Assembly (NCBI GenBank): GCA_947597925.1
Contig: CANQFA010000003.1
Coordinates: 91,689-155,688, forward strand
Direction: 5' to 3'
DNA length: 64,000 nucleotides
Source of the DNA: an uncultured Clostridia bacterium
GTDB lineage: Bacteria; Bacillota; Clostridia; Christensenellales; Borkfalkiaceae
The position numbers and the translations under genes are program-made. The notes below the pieces were generated by a model that saw only the letters and a program-made list of their open reading frames with translations, was not told the DNA's origin and ran no database searches. Shown here piece after piece: positions 1 through 8,921 of the stretch. The first letter of the stretch is position 1; each line of letters starts with the position of its first letter.

Positions 1-51
1 CATCCCTTCGAAAAAATTTTTATAAACCGCAATAAAATTTGCCGCATTCTA

Positions 52-78
52 TTGACAGAAGCACAAAAAAGTTATAAT
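52..78 (+). promoter_or_regulatory. sigma70-type promoter for the ABC operon (TTGACA ... TATAAT, short 15-nt spacer or shifted -10)
   Basis: TTGACA at 52-57, TATAAT at 73-78, upstream of the 155-3548 operon. Confidence 0.55.
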
Positions 79-154
79 ATATTTATGGTGCCTTTTTGGG
101 GCCGCGCGGACGGCAAAACCGAGGGCAACTTGTCATATTTTTCGGGGGAAGTCG

Positions 155-838
155 ATGATCAGCATTTGCGATGTCAAAAAGAAGTACTCTTCGGGCAGAA
201 AGGCCTTTTATGCGCTCGACGGCGTGTCGCTCGAGATAGCGGAGGGCGAATTTGTCGCCATCACGGGAAAGTCGGGAAGCGGCAAGTCCACCCTTCTCAA
301 CATGATCGGCACGCTCGACTCGGTGACGTCGGGCTCCATCTTCGTGGACGGGGAGGATCTGTCCAAATATTCGGGCAAGAAGATCGCCGAGTACCGCAAC
401 AAGAAGGTGGGCTTCGTCTTCCAGAGCTTCTATCTCGAGCCCAGTTATACCGTATATGACAACGTGGAGCTTCCCCTCGTGCTCGCGGGCAAGACGGGGA
501 AGCAAAACAGAAAGCCCGTGGAGGCGGCGCTCGAAGAGGTGGGCCTCCTGTCCAAGATCAAGGAGCGGGCGCGCAATCTCTCGGGCGGCGAACAGCAGCG
601 CGTCGCCATTGCCCGCGCCATCGTCAATCGTCCCGCCTATCTCCTCGCGGACGAGCCCTGCGGCAACCTCGACACCGCAAACAGTGAGAATATCATGCGC
701 ATCCTCGCCTCCCTCCACGCCCTCGGTAAGACCGTGATCATGGTCACCCATGACCCCGAAGACGCCGAAAAGGCGGAGCGCGTCGTCACCATGTCGGACG
801 GGAAGATCGTCTCCGACCGCCGCAACAAGCAGAATTGA
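155..838 (+). CDS. ABC transporter ATP-binding protein (MacB/LolD-like)
   Basis: Walker A GKSGSGKST, signature LSGGEQQR, Walker B LLADEP; followed by two FtsX-like permease genes. Confidence 0.95.
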   Translation: MISICDVKKKYSSGRKAFYALDGVSLEIAEGEFVAITGKSGSGKSTLLNMIGTLDSVTSGSIFVDGEDLSKYSGKKIAEYRNKKVGFVFQSFYLEPSYTVYDNVELPLVLAGKTGKQNRKPVEAALEEVGLLSKIKERARNLSGGEQQRVAIARAIVNRPAYLLADEPCGNLDTANSENIMRILASLHALGKTVIMVTHDPEDAEKAERVVTMSDGKIVSDRRNKQN

Positions 839-850
839 CGGAGGAGCGCC

Positions 851-2095
851 ATGCGGACTGTCTTGCATCTCATACGCACCGAGGCGTGGTTTCTGAGAAA
901 GACCATCCTCGTGATCGGGATCATCCTCATCGCCTTTGTGGCGGCCCTCCTCTCGGTCATCTCCGTCTTTCTCGACGTCCCCGACGGCATGTACGAGGGG
1001 CTCAACGAATACAACGACCTCTTTACCCTCACGGTGATGAACTCTGAGGAAAAGCCCCTCGCGGGCGGCACCCCCTTCGGCGGACGGCTCAACGGCATCT
1101 CGCGCTACACCATCCTGACGGGCAGCGCGTCCTATGCGACCAACCCGCACAACGCCCCCTCCAAGGACGAGGACGAGGAAGAGGGCGAAAAGACGGACGT
1201 CGCCATCGCCATCACACTTTCCGGGTTTGCCGTGCTCCCCTCCCGCGCGGAGGAGACCTTTGCGCTCTACGAGGACACCACGAAGGACTTCGCCTTCCCA
1301 AAGCATGTCGGGGAGCTCGCCATCAATAAGGATGTCGCCAAGCTCGCGGGGGTCGAAATAGGAGACACCATCACCCTCTCGCCCGACTCCTTCTTCGACA
1401 GCGAAGAGATGGACCTCTCCAAGGTCAAGGCGCAGACCTATACCGTCGTCGGCTATGTGAACACCACGCGCATCACCACCCTGAATGCAAAGAATGCGGG
1501 CGCCGTGTATCTCCCGAGCTGTCACTTCTACTTCTGCCCCGAAGAGGGCACCGTATATGACGAGCTCCTGTACGTCTTCGACAACGCCAAGACCCTCCAT
1601 GCCCGCTATCTCGACATCGTGCGCAGCGGAAAGGAGGCAAAGATGGCCACCGTCGTCGCCGATCAGGTGGAGAATATCGCCATCGCGCAGGCCTTCTTCC
1701 TCGCCGTCTCCTTCGTGCTCGGGCTCATGGTGCTCTTCATCCTCTACTCCCTCATCGCCATCTTTTTCCGCCAGCGAAAGAAGATGATCTGCCGACTGAA
1801 ACTGCTCGGCGCGCGGGGACGAACGGTTGCGGGCGTCTATTGCCTCATCGCGATCTGTCTCGTCGTCGCAGCCGTCGTCTTCGGGGCGATGTTCTCGATG
1901 GCCTTCAATGTCTACTTCATCAATCTGTGCGGGCAGCTCTTCAGGACATTCAGCGCGAACTTCGTCTCGCACTTCCGTCCCATCGTGCCCGCGACTGTCC
2001 TCGCAGGGCTCATCCTCTTTACCATCCTGCTCTACTTCCACGTCAACCGCAAGATCAAAGATGCCACCGTCGCACAGGAGGTCCGCCATGAGTAA
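851..2095 (+). CDS. FtsX-like ABC transporter permease
   Basis: N-terminal TM, large extracytoplasmic domain, C-terminal TM helices; directly follows the ATPase gene. Confidence 0.85.
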   Translation: MRTVLHLIRTEAWFLRKTILVIGIILIAFVAALLSVISVFLDVPDGMYEGLNEYNDLFTLTVMNSEEKPLAGGTPFGGRLNGISRYTILTGSASYATNPHNAPSKDEDEEEGEKTDVAIAITLSGFAVLPSRAEETFALYEDTTKDFAFPKHVGELAINKDVAKLAGVEIGDTITLSPDSFFDSEEMDLSKVKAQTYTVVGYVNTTRITTLNAKNAGAVYLPSCHFYFCPEEGTVYDELLYVFDNAKTLHARYLDIVRSGKEAKMATVVADQVENIAIAQAFFLAVSFVLGLMVLFILYSLIAIFFRQRKKMICRLKLLGARGRTVAGVYCLIAICLVVAAVVFGAMFSMAFNVYFINLCGQLFRTFSANFVSHFRPIVPATVLAGLILFTILLYFHVNRKIKDATVAQEVRHE

Positions 2096-3548
2096 GCGCA
2101 TCGTCCGCCGCATTGTCCGCAAAAAGCCGCAGGAAGGGAATACGGCTCCCGAGGTAAATGAGGCCGAAAAAGAGGAGGCCGCACCCGTCGATCCCCTCCT
2201 CGCCCTCGCCGATGTGGGTGAAGAGCTCGAAAAGGGCTTCAGTCTCTTCGGGCTCGCCTGGAAAAATGTCTTCACCTACACGTGGATGAACCTCAAGATC
2301 TGCTTCACCTTCGCCTGCCTTGCCTTCCTCATCTGCCTCTTTACGGTGTACAATGCCGCCATCAACGAGCGGGAGGAGGCCTTTACCCGCGGCTCGGCGT
2401 CCGCAAACCTCATCATCACACAGAGCAGCAAGACATTGGACTTCTTCCATGAAGAGCTGAAGACATTTGCTCTCGAGGACGTGTACTACGGCAGAAGTTA
2501 TAACACCCTCATCTCCGAGCGCTACGGCGTGGGCGGGAAATATTCGGGCGACACCAGTTTCTATACCCTCGAAGTGGACGGAAAGGCCTACAATGCGAGC
2601 AAGGTGATCAACTTTACCTCCATCGTGCACCCCGAGGACAAGTACTTCACGGAGGCCGACCGCATAGAACTCAAGGAGAACTTCGGCAAGGACAGCTTCT
2701 TCTCCATGGGGCATTATCCCGCAACACCCGAGGAGATCGCGGTGAGCCCCATCATGCTCGAGGCTTACGGTCTGGAGGGGAAAGATGTGATGGGGAAGAT
2801 GCTCACCGTCTACCTGAAGGACCCGCGCGAAGGATACGATCCCCTCTATAAACTATACAGCTATACGGTATGCGGAATAATCGACGAGGACGTCTATTCC
2901 CTCACGGGGCACGCAAGCAATACGAACACCCGTCCCGTCGTGCTCTTCCAGCATGAAAACGAACACGCCGGCGGCTCCCACTTCGTCCGCTACCGCCTGT
3001 ATCTCAAGGATTGGCCGGATGCGGACAAGATGATAGAATGGAGAGAACACTTCGCGGGCGTGGACGAGAGCTACAGCTATTTGGGCTTCGGCTATGTGCA
3101 GAAGGCAAATGCGCTCGCCCGCATCCAGATCCTCGCGACAAATCTCTATATCATCGTGGGCGCGGCACTCATCGTGGGGCTCGTGCTCACCATCTTCCTC
3201 ATGATCGACAAATATATGAAGGTCTTTTCGCGCTCAAGCGGCATTCTGATGACGCTCGGCCTGCGGCGAAGTCAGCTCTACCTGATGCTCGGCATGCAGC
3301 TCTTTATCCTCTGCGTCCTCGCCGTGCCCGTCGCATTTCTCCTGACCGCGGGCGGGTACTATGTCATCAACCTGCTCGTCAAGTGGGTCACGAACGTCGC
3401 ACTCGGCATCTCGATAGGCAAGCTCATCTCCATGCTGCTTGCGGGGATCGCCACCGTCATCGCCCTCTCCCTCATCTTCTTTGTCTATGCCCTCTTCAAG
3501 TTCCGTGTCAAGACCATCAAGGACTACCTGACCACCGAAGTGGACTGA
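2088..3548 (+). CDS. FtsX-like ABC transporter permease (start MSKRIVRR; the 1827 ORF start is too far upstream)
   Basis: ATG at 2088 overlaps the end of the previous gene; TM plus extracytoplasmic plus 3-TM layout typical of MacB-type permeases. Confidence 0.85.
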   Translation: MSKRIVRRIVRKKPQEGNTAPEVNEAEKEEAAPVDPLLALADVGEELEKGFSLFGLAWKNVFTYTWMNLKICFTFACLAFLICLFTVYNAAINEREEAFTRGSASANLIITQSSKTLDFFHEELKTFALEDVYYGRSYNTLISERYGVGGKYSGDTSFYTLEVDGKAYNASKVINFTSIVHPEDKYFTEADRIELKENFGKDSFFSMGHYPATPEEIAVSPIMLEAYGLEGKDVMGKMLTVYLKDPREGYDPLYKLYSYTVCGIIDEDVYSLTGHASNTNTRPVVLFQHENEHAGGSHFVRYRLYLKDWPDADKMIEWREHFAGVDESYSYLGFGYVQKANALARIQILATNLYIIVGAALIVGLVLTIFLMIDKYMKVFSRSSGILMTLGLRRSQLYLMLGMQLFILCVLAVPVAFLLTAGGYYVINLLVKWVTNVALGISIGKLISMLLAGIATVIALSLIFFVYALFKFRVKTIKDYLTTEVD

Positions 3549-3576
3549 AATGCCCACATGGGGTCCGAAAACGTAC

Positions 3577-3621
3577 AAAAAAAGCGGGGCCGCCCACGCT
3601 CGGGCGGTCCCGCTTTTTCTT
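3577..3621. terminator. Bidirectional intrinsic terminator between convergent genes
   Basis: AAAAAGCGGGGCCGCCC-ACGC-TCGGGCGGTCCCGCTTTTTCTTTT. Confidence 0.85.
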
Positions 3622-3625
3622 TTCG

Positions 3626-3952
3626 TCAGTCGCTGTCGCAGAGCATCAGAATGCCCGCGATCAGATTGACAAAGAGCAAAGAGCAGATCTTGAATCCGAC
3701 GGACACGGGCTGACGGTCGCGCACATGGTTAAAATAGCTGATCGTCATGGGGATACATCAGCAGAGCGGGAAAAGGGCAATTCCGTTCGCGATGCAGCCG
3801 AGGACCATAAAGACCTTGGCGATCGTCTTTAAGACGGACTCCTTCTCGTTCCCGCGGACGGCGGGCACATTGCTCTCCACGGCACAGCCGCAGCCGGGGC
3901 AGATGACGGCCTCGTCGAGGAGCTCCCGCCCGCACTTGGTACAGTATTTCAT
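3626..3952 (-). pseudogene. Zinc-ribbon membrane protein gene interrupted by one in-frame TGA (3758-3760)
   Basis: RBS AGGAGGTCAC; MKYCTKCGRELLDEAVICPGCGCAVES...GIALFPLC-TGA-CIPMTISYFNHVRDRQPVSVGFKICSLLFVNLIAGILMLCDSD-stop; same frame continues 43 codons to a stop just before the terminator. Confidence 0.75.
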
Positions 3953-4164
3953 CTTGTGACCTCCTGAGATTTTTTCCATAAGTATTATACTCTCCCTCGT
4001 CTTTCCTGTCAACCCCTTCCGAAAATTTTGCTTGGGGAAAGTTTGGGGCGCGGACGGTAAGGCAGGACGAGGGCGATTTTTCAAGTCCCTTTGACGAATT
4101 GCATTGTGTCTCATAAAAATCCGGAATGGCGGGCAAAATTTCGCTCCGGAACTGTTTTCTTCGA

Positions 4165-4193
4165 TTGACAAAATGCCCCTCGCATGCTATAAT
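4165..4193 (+). promoter_or_regulatory. sigma70-type promoter
   Basis: TTGACA 4165-4170, 17-nt spacer, TATAAT 4188-4193. Confidence 0.8.
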
Positions 4194-4252
4194 AAACCAT
4201 CTTCTCCGCGACTTGCGGAGGACCCCGCGGAGTGCGGGGTCATGGGAGCTCT

Positions 4253-7200
4253 ATGAAAAAACATCTCATCATCTTCTCCATCCTGTCCCTTCTCCTCGTA
4301 TTCGGCGCCGCCGCTTGCGTCGGGGACGGCATCCACCGCCATGACTACGATGTCGTCGTGACGGCGGCGACCTGTACGGAGGGCGGATATTCCACCCGTA
4401 TCTGCAAGACATGCGGATATTCGGAAAAATTCGACTTCACCGATCCCACCGATCATGACTATGCGCAATGCATTCCGAATGACGACGGCACGCACACCCT
4501 CATCTGTGCCAATGACCCGCAGTATACCCTCTTAGAGGACTGCGAACTCTCCGACCACGTGATAGCGCCGTCCTGTCTGAAGGGCGGCTACACCGAGCAC
4601 ACCTGCGAAAAGTGCGGATATGCCACGCAGGATACCCCCACCGATCCCCTCGAGCACGAGTTCGGACCGTGGACCTCTCTGCAGGGCGACCTTCCCTCCC
4701 ATGAACATGTGTGCACGCGGGAAGGATGCGGCTTCCGCGAGACGATGCCCTGCGCCCATGTCGCGGGTGAGACCGTAAAGCCCACCTGCGAGACGGACGG
4801 ATATACCGTATATACCTGTCCCGACTGCGAGGCGGAGTATCACGCAGATCCCGTCCCCGCCACGGGGCACATCATGGGGCCCGCCGTCTCGGACAATCAG
4901 GGCAAGCACACGAGCACCTGCACCGTCTGCGGGACCGAGGAGACCGACGTGTGCTCCTTCCGCGAGGAAGAGGGCAAGCTCCCCTCCTGCACCGAGGACG
5001 GATATACCCTCCGCGCATGCGAAGTCTGCCATTTCGAAGAGCGGACCAATCTCGCCCGCACGGCGCACAGCTACGGCGCCTGGCACTATGACGGCGGGGA
5101 GACGCATACCCATACCCGCACCTGCGAAGAGTGCGGCGGGGAAGAGCAGGCGGCCTGCTCCTTTACCTCGGTGACCCATACCCCCACCTGCACCGAGGCG
5201 GGATATACCGAGCATACCTGCGACGAATGCGACAGTACCCATACCCACGAGGGAGCGCCCGCCACGGGGCACTCCTACGGCGCATGGGAGGACGACGAGA
5301 CCGCGGGGCAGCACAGCCATGCCTGCCTCAACGGCTGCGGCGAAATCGAGACGGAACCCTGTGACTATGCCGCCGTCACCCATTCCCCCACCTGCACCGA
5401 AGACGGCTCCGTGGTCTACACCTGCCCCGTCTGTAAGGACAGCTACACCGAAAAGGGTGCAGACAGGCTCGGACACGACTTCCCCGCCACCTGGGACTAT
5501 GCGGGCAAAGTGGACGGCAAGGACACCCATGAGCACGTCTGCCGCAGGGAAAATTGCAATGAAAAGGAGAGTGGCGAGTGCAGCGTGAAGCGCATCGAAG
5601 ATGTCCCCACCTGCGACGCGCCCGCCGACATCCACGATGTCTGTGAGGAATGCCATCACACCGAGGACGTGGGCGATATCGAGAAGCTCGACCACGACTG
5701 GGGCACGGGCTGGAGCTATGCCGGCACCGACGAAGAGGGCCGCCATATCCACCGCCGCGTCTGCACCCGCAACCCGGAGCACGTCGAGACGGAGGTCTGC
5801 AACTTCGACATCAGCGTCATCGATGCGACCTGTGAGGCGGGCGGAAAGACCGTCCATACCTGCCCCACCTGCAATAAGATCTACGAAGACAATGCGACGG
5901 ATGCGCTCGGACATCACTATGGAAACTGGGTCTATGACGAGAAAGGGCATACCCATGTCCAGAGGTGCCTGCGCGAAAACTGTGAAAACAGCGTTTCGGG
6001 AAGCTGCACCTTTGCCGATGCCGTGACGGAGGCCACCTGCGACGAGGGCGGCTTCACGACGCACACCTGCGAGACCTGCGGCGGGAGCTATACCGACGCC
6101 GTGACCGAAAAGCTCGGCCATCTCTGGGGCAAGCCCGCCTATAACGGCGAGGGCAAGCATCAGCAGATCTGCGAGCACGACAGCGCGCATGTGCAGACGC
6201 TCGACTGCAACTTTACCCCCGAAGTGACGGAGGCGACCTGCGAGAGCGGCGGCTACACGACCTACACCTGCGAGGACTGCGGCGGATCTTACAAGAAGGA
6301 TGAGACGCCCGCCAAGGACCACACCTGGACCCTCTACCAAAGCACGGGCACGGGCGACGGGACGCACGGCACCCATTTCCGCGAATGCACGGCCTGCCAT
6401 ACCCGCGAAGAAGCGCCCTGCTCCTACGACGAGAAGGTCACGCCCGCGACCTGCACGGAGGACAGCTTTGCCACCCATACCTGCACCGTCTGCGGCGAAC
6501 AGCACACTCACATCACCCCCTCTTCCGCGCTCGGCCATCGCTACGGCGCCTATACCTGCGACCGTGCGGCGGGCACCCATTCCCGTCAATGCCTGAATGC
6601 GGGATGCCGCGAGGTGGAGACCTCCGCCTGCGAATTTGACGAGGTCATTTTCCATCGCGATGCGACCTGCTCCTCCTACAGCCACACGACCTCCAAGTGC
6701 GTCTGCGGCAACACGCAGACGGTCTACGGCAGCCGTCTCCCTCACGAGATGACGGGTTGGATCACGGGGAAATATAATGACGGGCGGTACTATCACCTCG
6801 ACAAGTGCAAGAACTGCGACTACAATGTCGGCGGGCTGTGCTCCTTCGTCGAGACGACGCACGACGCGATCTGCGAAAAGGGCGGATATATCGAGACCAA
6901 GTGCACGATCTGCGGACGTGCGCTCGAAAACAGGCTCTCCGACCCTCTCGGCCACGACTGGTCCGATTACGAATACACGGGCGAAGACGGGCACAACTGC
7001 CATACCCGCACCTGCCGCCGCGCGGAATGCGATGAAACGGAGACGCACGACTGCACCATGGTAGAGGTGGGCTCTGCCGCCACCTGTCTCACGCCCGCCG
7101 ATGCGAAGACGGTGTGCTCCGAATGCAGCCATACCGACGACGTGGACGAGACGCCCGCCCTCGGGCATGCCTACCCCGAAAAGTGGGAATATATGGGCGT

Positions 7201-8848
7201 GAGCGACGGCGTGCACATGAACCGCCGCGTCTGCGCAAACGATCCTTCTCACTTCGAACTGCAGCCCTGCGTCTTCACGGTGCACACCACCGACCCCGAC
7301 TGCACGCATGTGGGAACGGCGACCTATGTCTGCGATCTGTGCGTTCACGAGTACACCGAGCAGACCTCCGACTCCCTCCACCATGTCTGGGAAGAGGAAT
7401 TCGAATGCAATGAGACGGGGCATCTCGGCACCTGTACCCTCTGCGGCTTCCATGAGTTCCTCCCCCATGATTATCACGAATCCAACCTCTGCGCCGCATG
7501 CGGCTACGATGGACTCACCTACCGCTTTATCGCAAAGTCGGACAGCTACGAGGTCGTCAGCGACAGCCGCGTGCCCAATGCAAAGCGCATCGTCATCCCT
7601 GCGGCCCATGAGGACCGCCCCGTCACCTCTGTCAGCTACTATACCTTCGACCGCCATGCCGCGGTGACCGAGGTCGTACTGCCCGCCTCGCTCGAGACCA
7701 TCGAGATAGGCGCCTTCTACCGCTGTGCAAATCTCAAGAGCGTGACCTTCTCGGGAGAGGAGCCCGCCCTCCGCACCATCGGCTACAATGCCTTTATGGA
7801 CTGCACCGCGCTCGCCGAGTTTGCCCTTCCCGAAGGGCTCGAGGAGATTGGCGACTCCGTCTTCCGCGGCTGTGCGAAGTATACCCCCGTCCTGCCCGAC
7901 GGCGTCACCTCCATCGGTGCAAACGCCTTTACGGGGTGCAAGGCCTACCTCGAAGAGAGCTGGGCGGACGGCGCCTTCTATCTCGAGCATCACCTCATCG
8001 CGGTCAAGGCGGAGACCGAGGGTCCCTTCGCCATCCGTGCAAATACCCTGCACGTCGCGGCGGGCGCCTTCGCGGGATGCAAGGGAATCACCCGCCTCGA
8101 GATCCCTGCCTCCGTCCTCTCCTTCGGAAAGGCTGCCTTTGACGGATGCACTTCCCTCGCGGAAGTCGAATATCACGGCAAAGTGGCCGAGTGGTTCGCC
8201 ATCCGCTTCGTCGACGACCTCTCCTCCCCCATGCACTATGCGAGCGGCCTGCACATCGAGGGCGCGGTAGGAAACATCGTGCTTCCCGAAGATCTCCACA
8301 TCACCTATATCCCCGCGGGGACCTTCCGCGGCACGCAGATCACCGGCATCACCATTCCCGCCTCGGTCAAGGAGATCGGCGCGAATGCCTTCCTCGGCTG
8401 CGCGAGCCTCATGACGATAGTCCTGCCCGACAGCGTGGAGCGCATCGGCGAAAATGCCTTCAAGGACTGCGGCTATGCCCTCGACCCCGCGAGCTGGACG
8501 GGCGACGTCCTCTACATCGGCAATCACCTCATCGAGGCGAAGAAGGACGGGACCTTTGAGGACGGCATCTGTACGGTAAGAAAGGGAACGCTCACGATCG
8601 CCCCGCGCGCCTTTGCGGGCTGCAGCGGGCTCAGGGGCATCATCTTCTCCGATGAACTCGTGCGCATCGGCGCCTATGCCTTCGAAAATACCAACCTCGC
8701 CACGGCGCGCTTTGCCTCGCACGAGAGCTACACCTACAGCTGGTTCTGCCAGGGCATCATAGGACGTCAGCACGCCCTCGGCAACTTCTCCGCGGCACAG
8801 TTCGCCTCTCAGTTCAAGTTCTACTATCTCGAGTGGAGAAGAGTCTGA
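4253..8848 (+). CDS. Giant lipoprotein: about 15 Cys-rich CxxC repeats followed by a BspA-like LRR_5 domain
   Basis: Lipobox-like LVFGAAAC; repeats of the type TCxxxGYTxxTCxxCxxxY...GHxYG; C-terminal LRR_5 signatures such as IGAFYRCANLKSVTF and IGANAFLGCASLMTIVLPDSV. Confidence 0.9.
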   Translation: MKKHLIIFSILSLLLVFGAAACVGDGIHRHDYDVVVTAATCTEGGYSTRICKTCGYSEKFDFTDPTDHDYAQCIPNDDGTHTLICANDPQYTLLEDCELSDHVIAPSCLKGGYTEHTCEKCGYATQDTPTDPLEHEFGPWTSLQGDLPSHEHVCTREGCGFRETMPCAHVAGETVKPTCETDGYTVYTCPDCEAEYHADPVPATGHIMGPAVSDNQGKHTSTCTVCGTEETDVCSFREEEGKLPSCTEDGYTLRACEVCHFEERTNLARTAHSYGAWHYDGGETHTHTRTCEECGGEEQAACSFTSVTHTPTCTEAGYTEHTCDECDSTHTHEGAPATGHSYGAWEDDETAGQHSHACLNGCGEIETEPCDYAAVTHSPTCTEDGSVVYTCPVCKDSYTEKGADRLGHDFPATWDYAGKVDGKDTHEHVCRRENCNEKESGECSVKRIEDVPTCDAPADIHDVCEECHHTEDVGDIEKLDHDWGTGWSYAGTDEEGRHIHRRVCTRNPEHVETEVCNFDISVIDATCEAGGKTVHTCPTCNKIYEDNATDALGHHYGNWVYDEKGHTHVQRCLRENCENSVSGSCTFADAVTEATCDEGGFTTHTCETCGGSYTDAVTEKLGHLWGKPAYNGEGKHQQICEHDSAHVQTLDCNFTPEVTEATCESGGYTTYTCEDCGGSYKKDETPAKDHTWTLYQSTGTGDGTHGTHFRECTACHTREEAPCSYDEKVTPATCTEDSFATHTCTVCGEQHTHITPSSALGHRYGAYTCDRAAGTHSRQCLNAGCREVETSACEFDEVIFHRDATCSSYSHTTSKCVCGNTQTVYGSRLPHEMTGWITGKYNDGRYYHLDKCKNCDYNVGGLCSFVETTHDAICEKGGYIETKCTICGRALENRLSDPLGHDWSDYEYTGEDGHNCHTRTCRRAECDETETHDCTMVEVGSAATCLTPADAKTVCSECSHTDDVDETPALGHAYPEKWEYMGVSDGVHMNRRVCANDPSHFELQPCVFTVHTTDPDCTHVGTATYVCDLCVHEYTEQTSDSLHHVWEEEFECNETGHLGTCTLCGFHEFLPHDYHESNLCAACGYDGLTYRFIAKSDSYEVVSDSRVPNAKRIVIPAAHEDRPVTSVSYYTFDRHAAVTEVVLPASLETIEIGAFYRCANLKSVTFSGEEPALRTIGYNAFMDCTALAEFALPEGLEEIGDSVFRGCAKYTPVLPDGVTSIGANAFTGCKAYLEESWADGAFYLEHHLIAVKAETEGPFAIRANTLHVAAGAFAGCKGITRLEIPASVLSFGKAAFDGCTSLAEVEYHGKVAEWFAIRFVDDLSSPMHYASGLHIEGAVGNIVLPEDLHITYIPAGTFRGTQITGITIPASVKEIGANAFLGCASLMTIVLPDSVERIGENAFKDCGYALDPASWTGDVLYIGNHLIEAKKDGTFEDGICTVRKGTLTIAPRAFAGCSGLRGIIFSDELVRIGAYAFENTNLATARFASHESYTYSWFCQGIIGRQHALGNFSAAQFASQFKFYYLEWRRV
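4340..7500 (+). repeat. Protein-level repeat array, about 15 units of roughly 65 aa
   Basis: Units counted by eye from TCTEGGYSTRICKTCGYSE through DCTHVGTATYVCDLCVHEYTE. Confidence 0.85.
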
Positions 8849-8863
8849 TCTTTCCCAAATATC

Positions 8864-8901
8864 AAAGGCGGCGGCAAATGAATTTGCCGCCGCCTTTTTT
8901 T
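8864..8901. terminator. Bidirectional intrinsic terminator
   Basis: Perfect 16-bp arms AAAGGCGGCGGCAAAT-ga-ATTTGCCGCCGCCTTT followed by a T run. Confidence 0.9.
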
Positions 8902-8921
8902 GTATTTTGATGACATGGGGT

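Noticed and set aside
83-2275. 730-aa minus-strand ORF opposite the ABC operon
   Set aside because: Shadow ORF: no RBS or domain motif, low-complexity Glu/Asp/Gly/Arg composition, opposite a well-supported ABC ATPase/permease set.
3758-3760. TGA as selenocysteine or as Trp in an alternative genetic code
   Set aside because: Other genes here (e.g. 155-838) stop at TGA, and no SECIS-like context was recognised. A simple Trp-to-stop mutation or base error is more likely.
4532-8773. 1413-aa minus-strand ORF
   Set aside because: Shadow of the CxxC/LRR lipoprotein gene; low-complexity composition and no recognisable motif.
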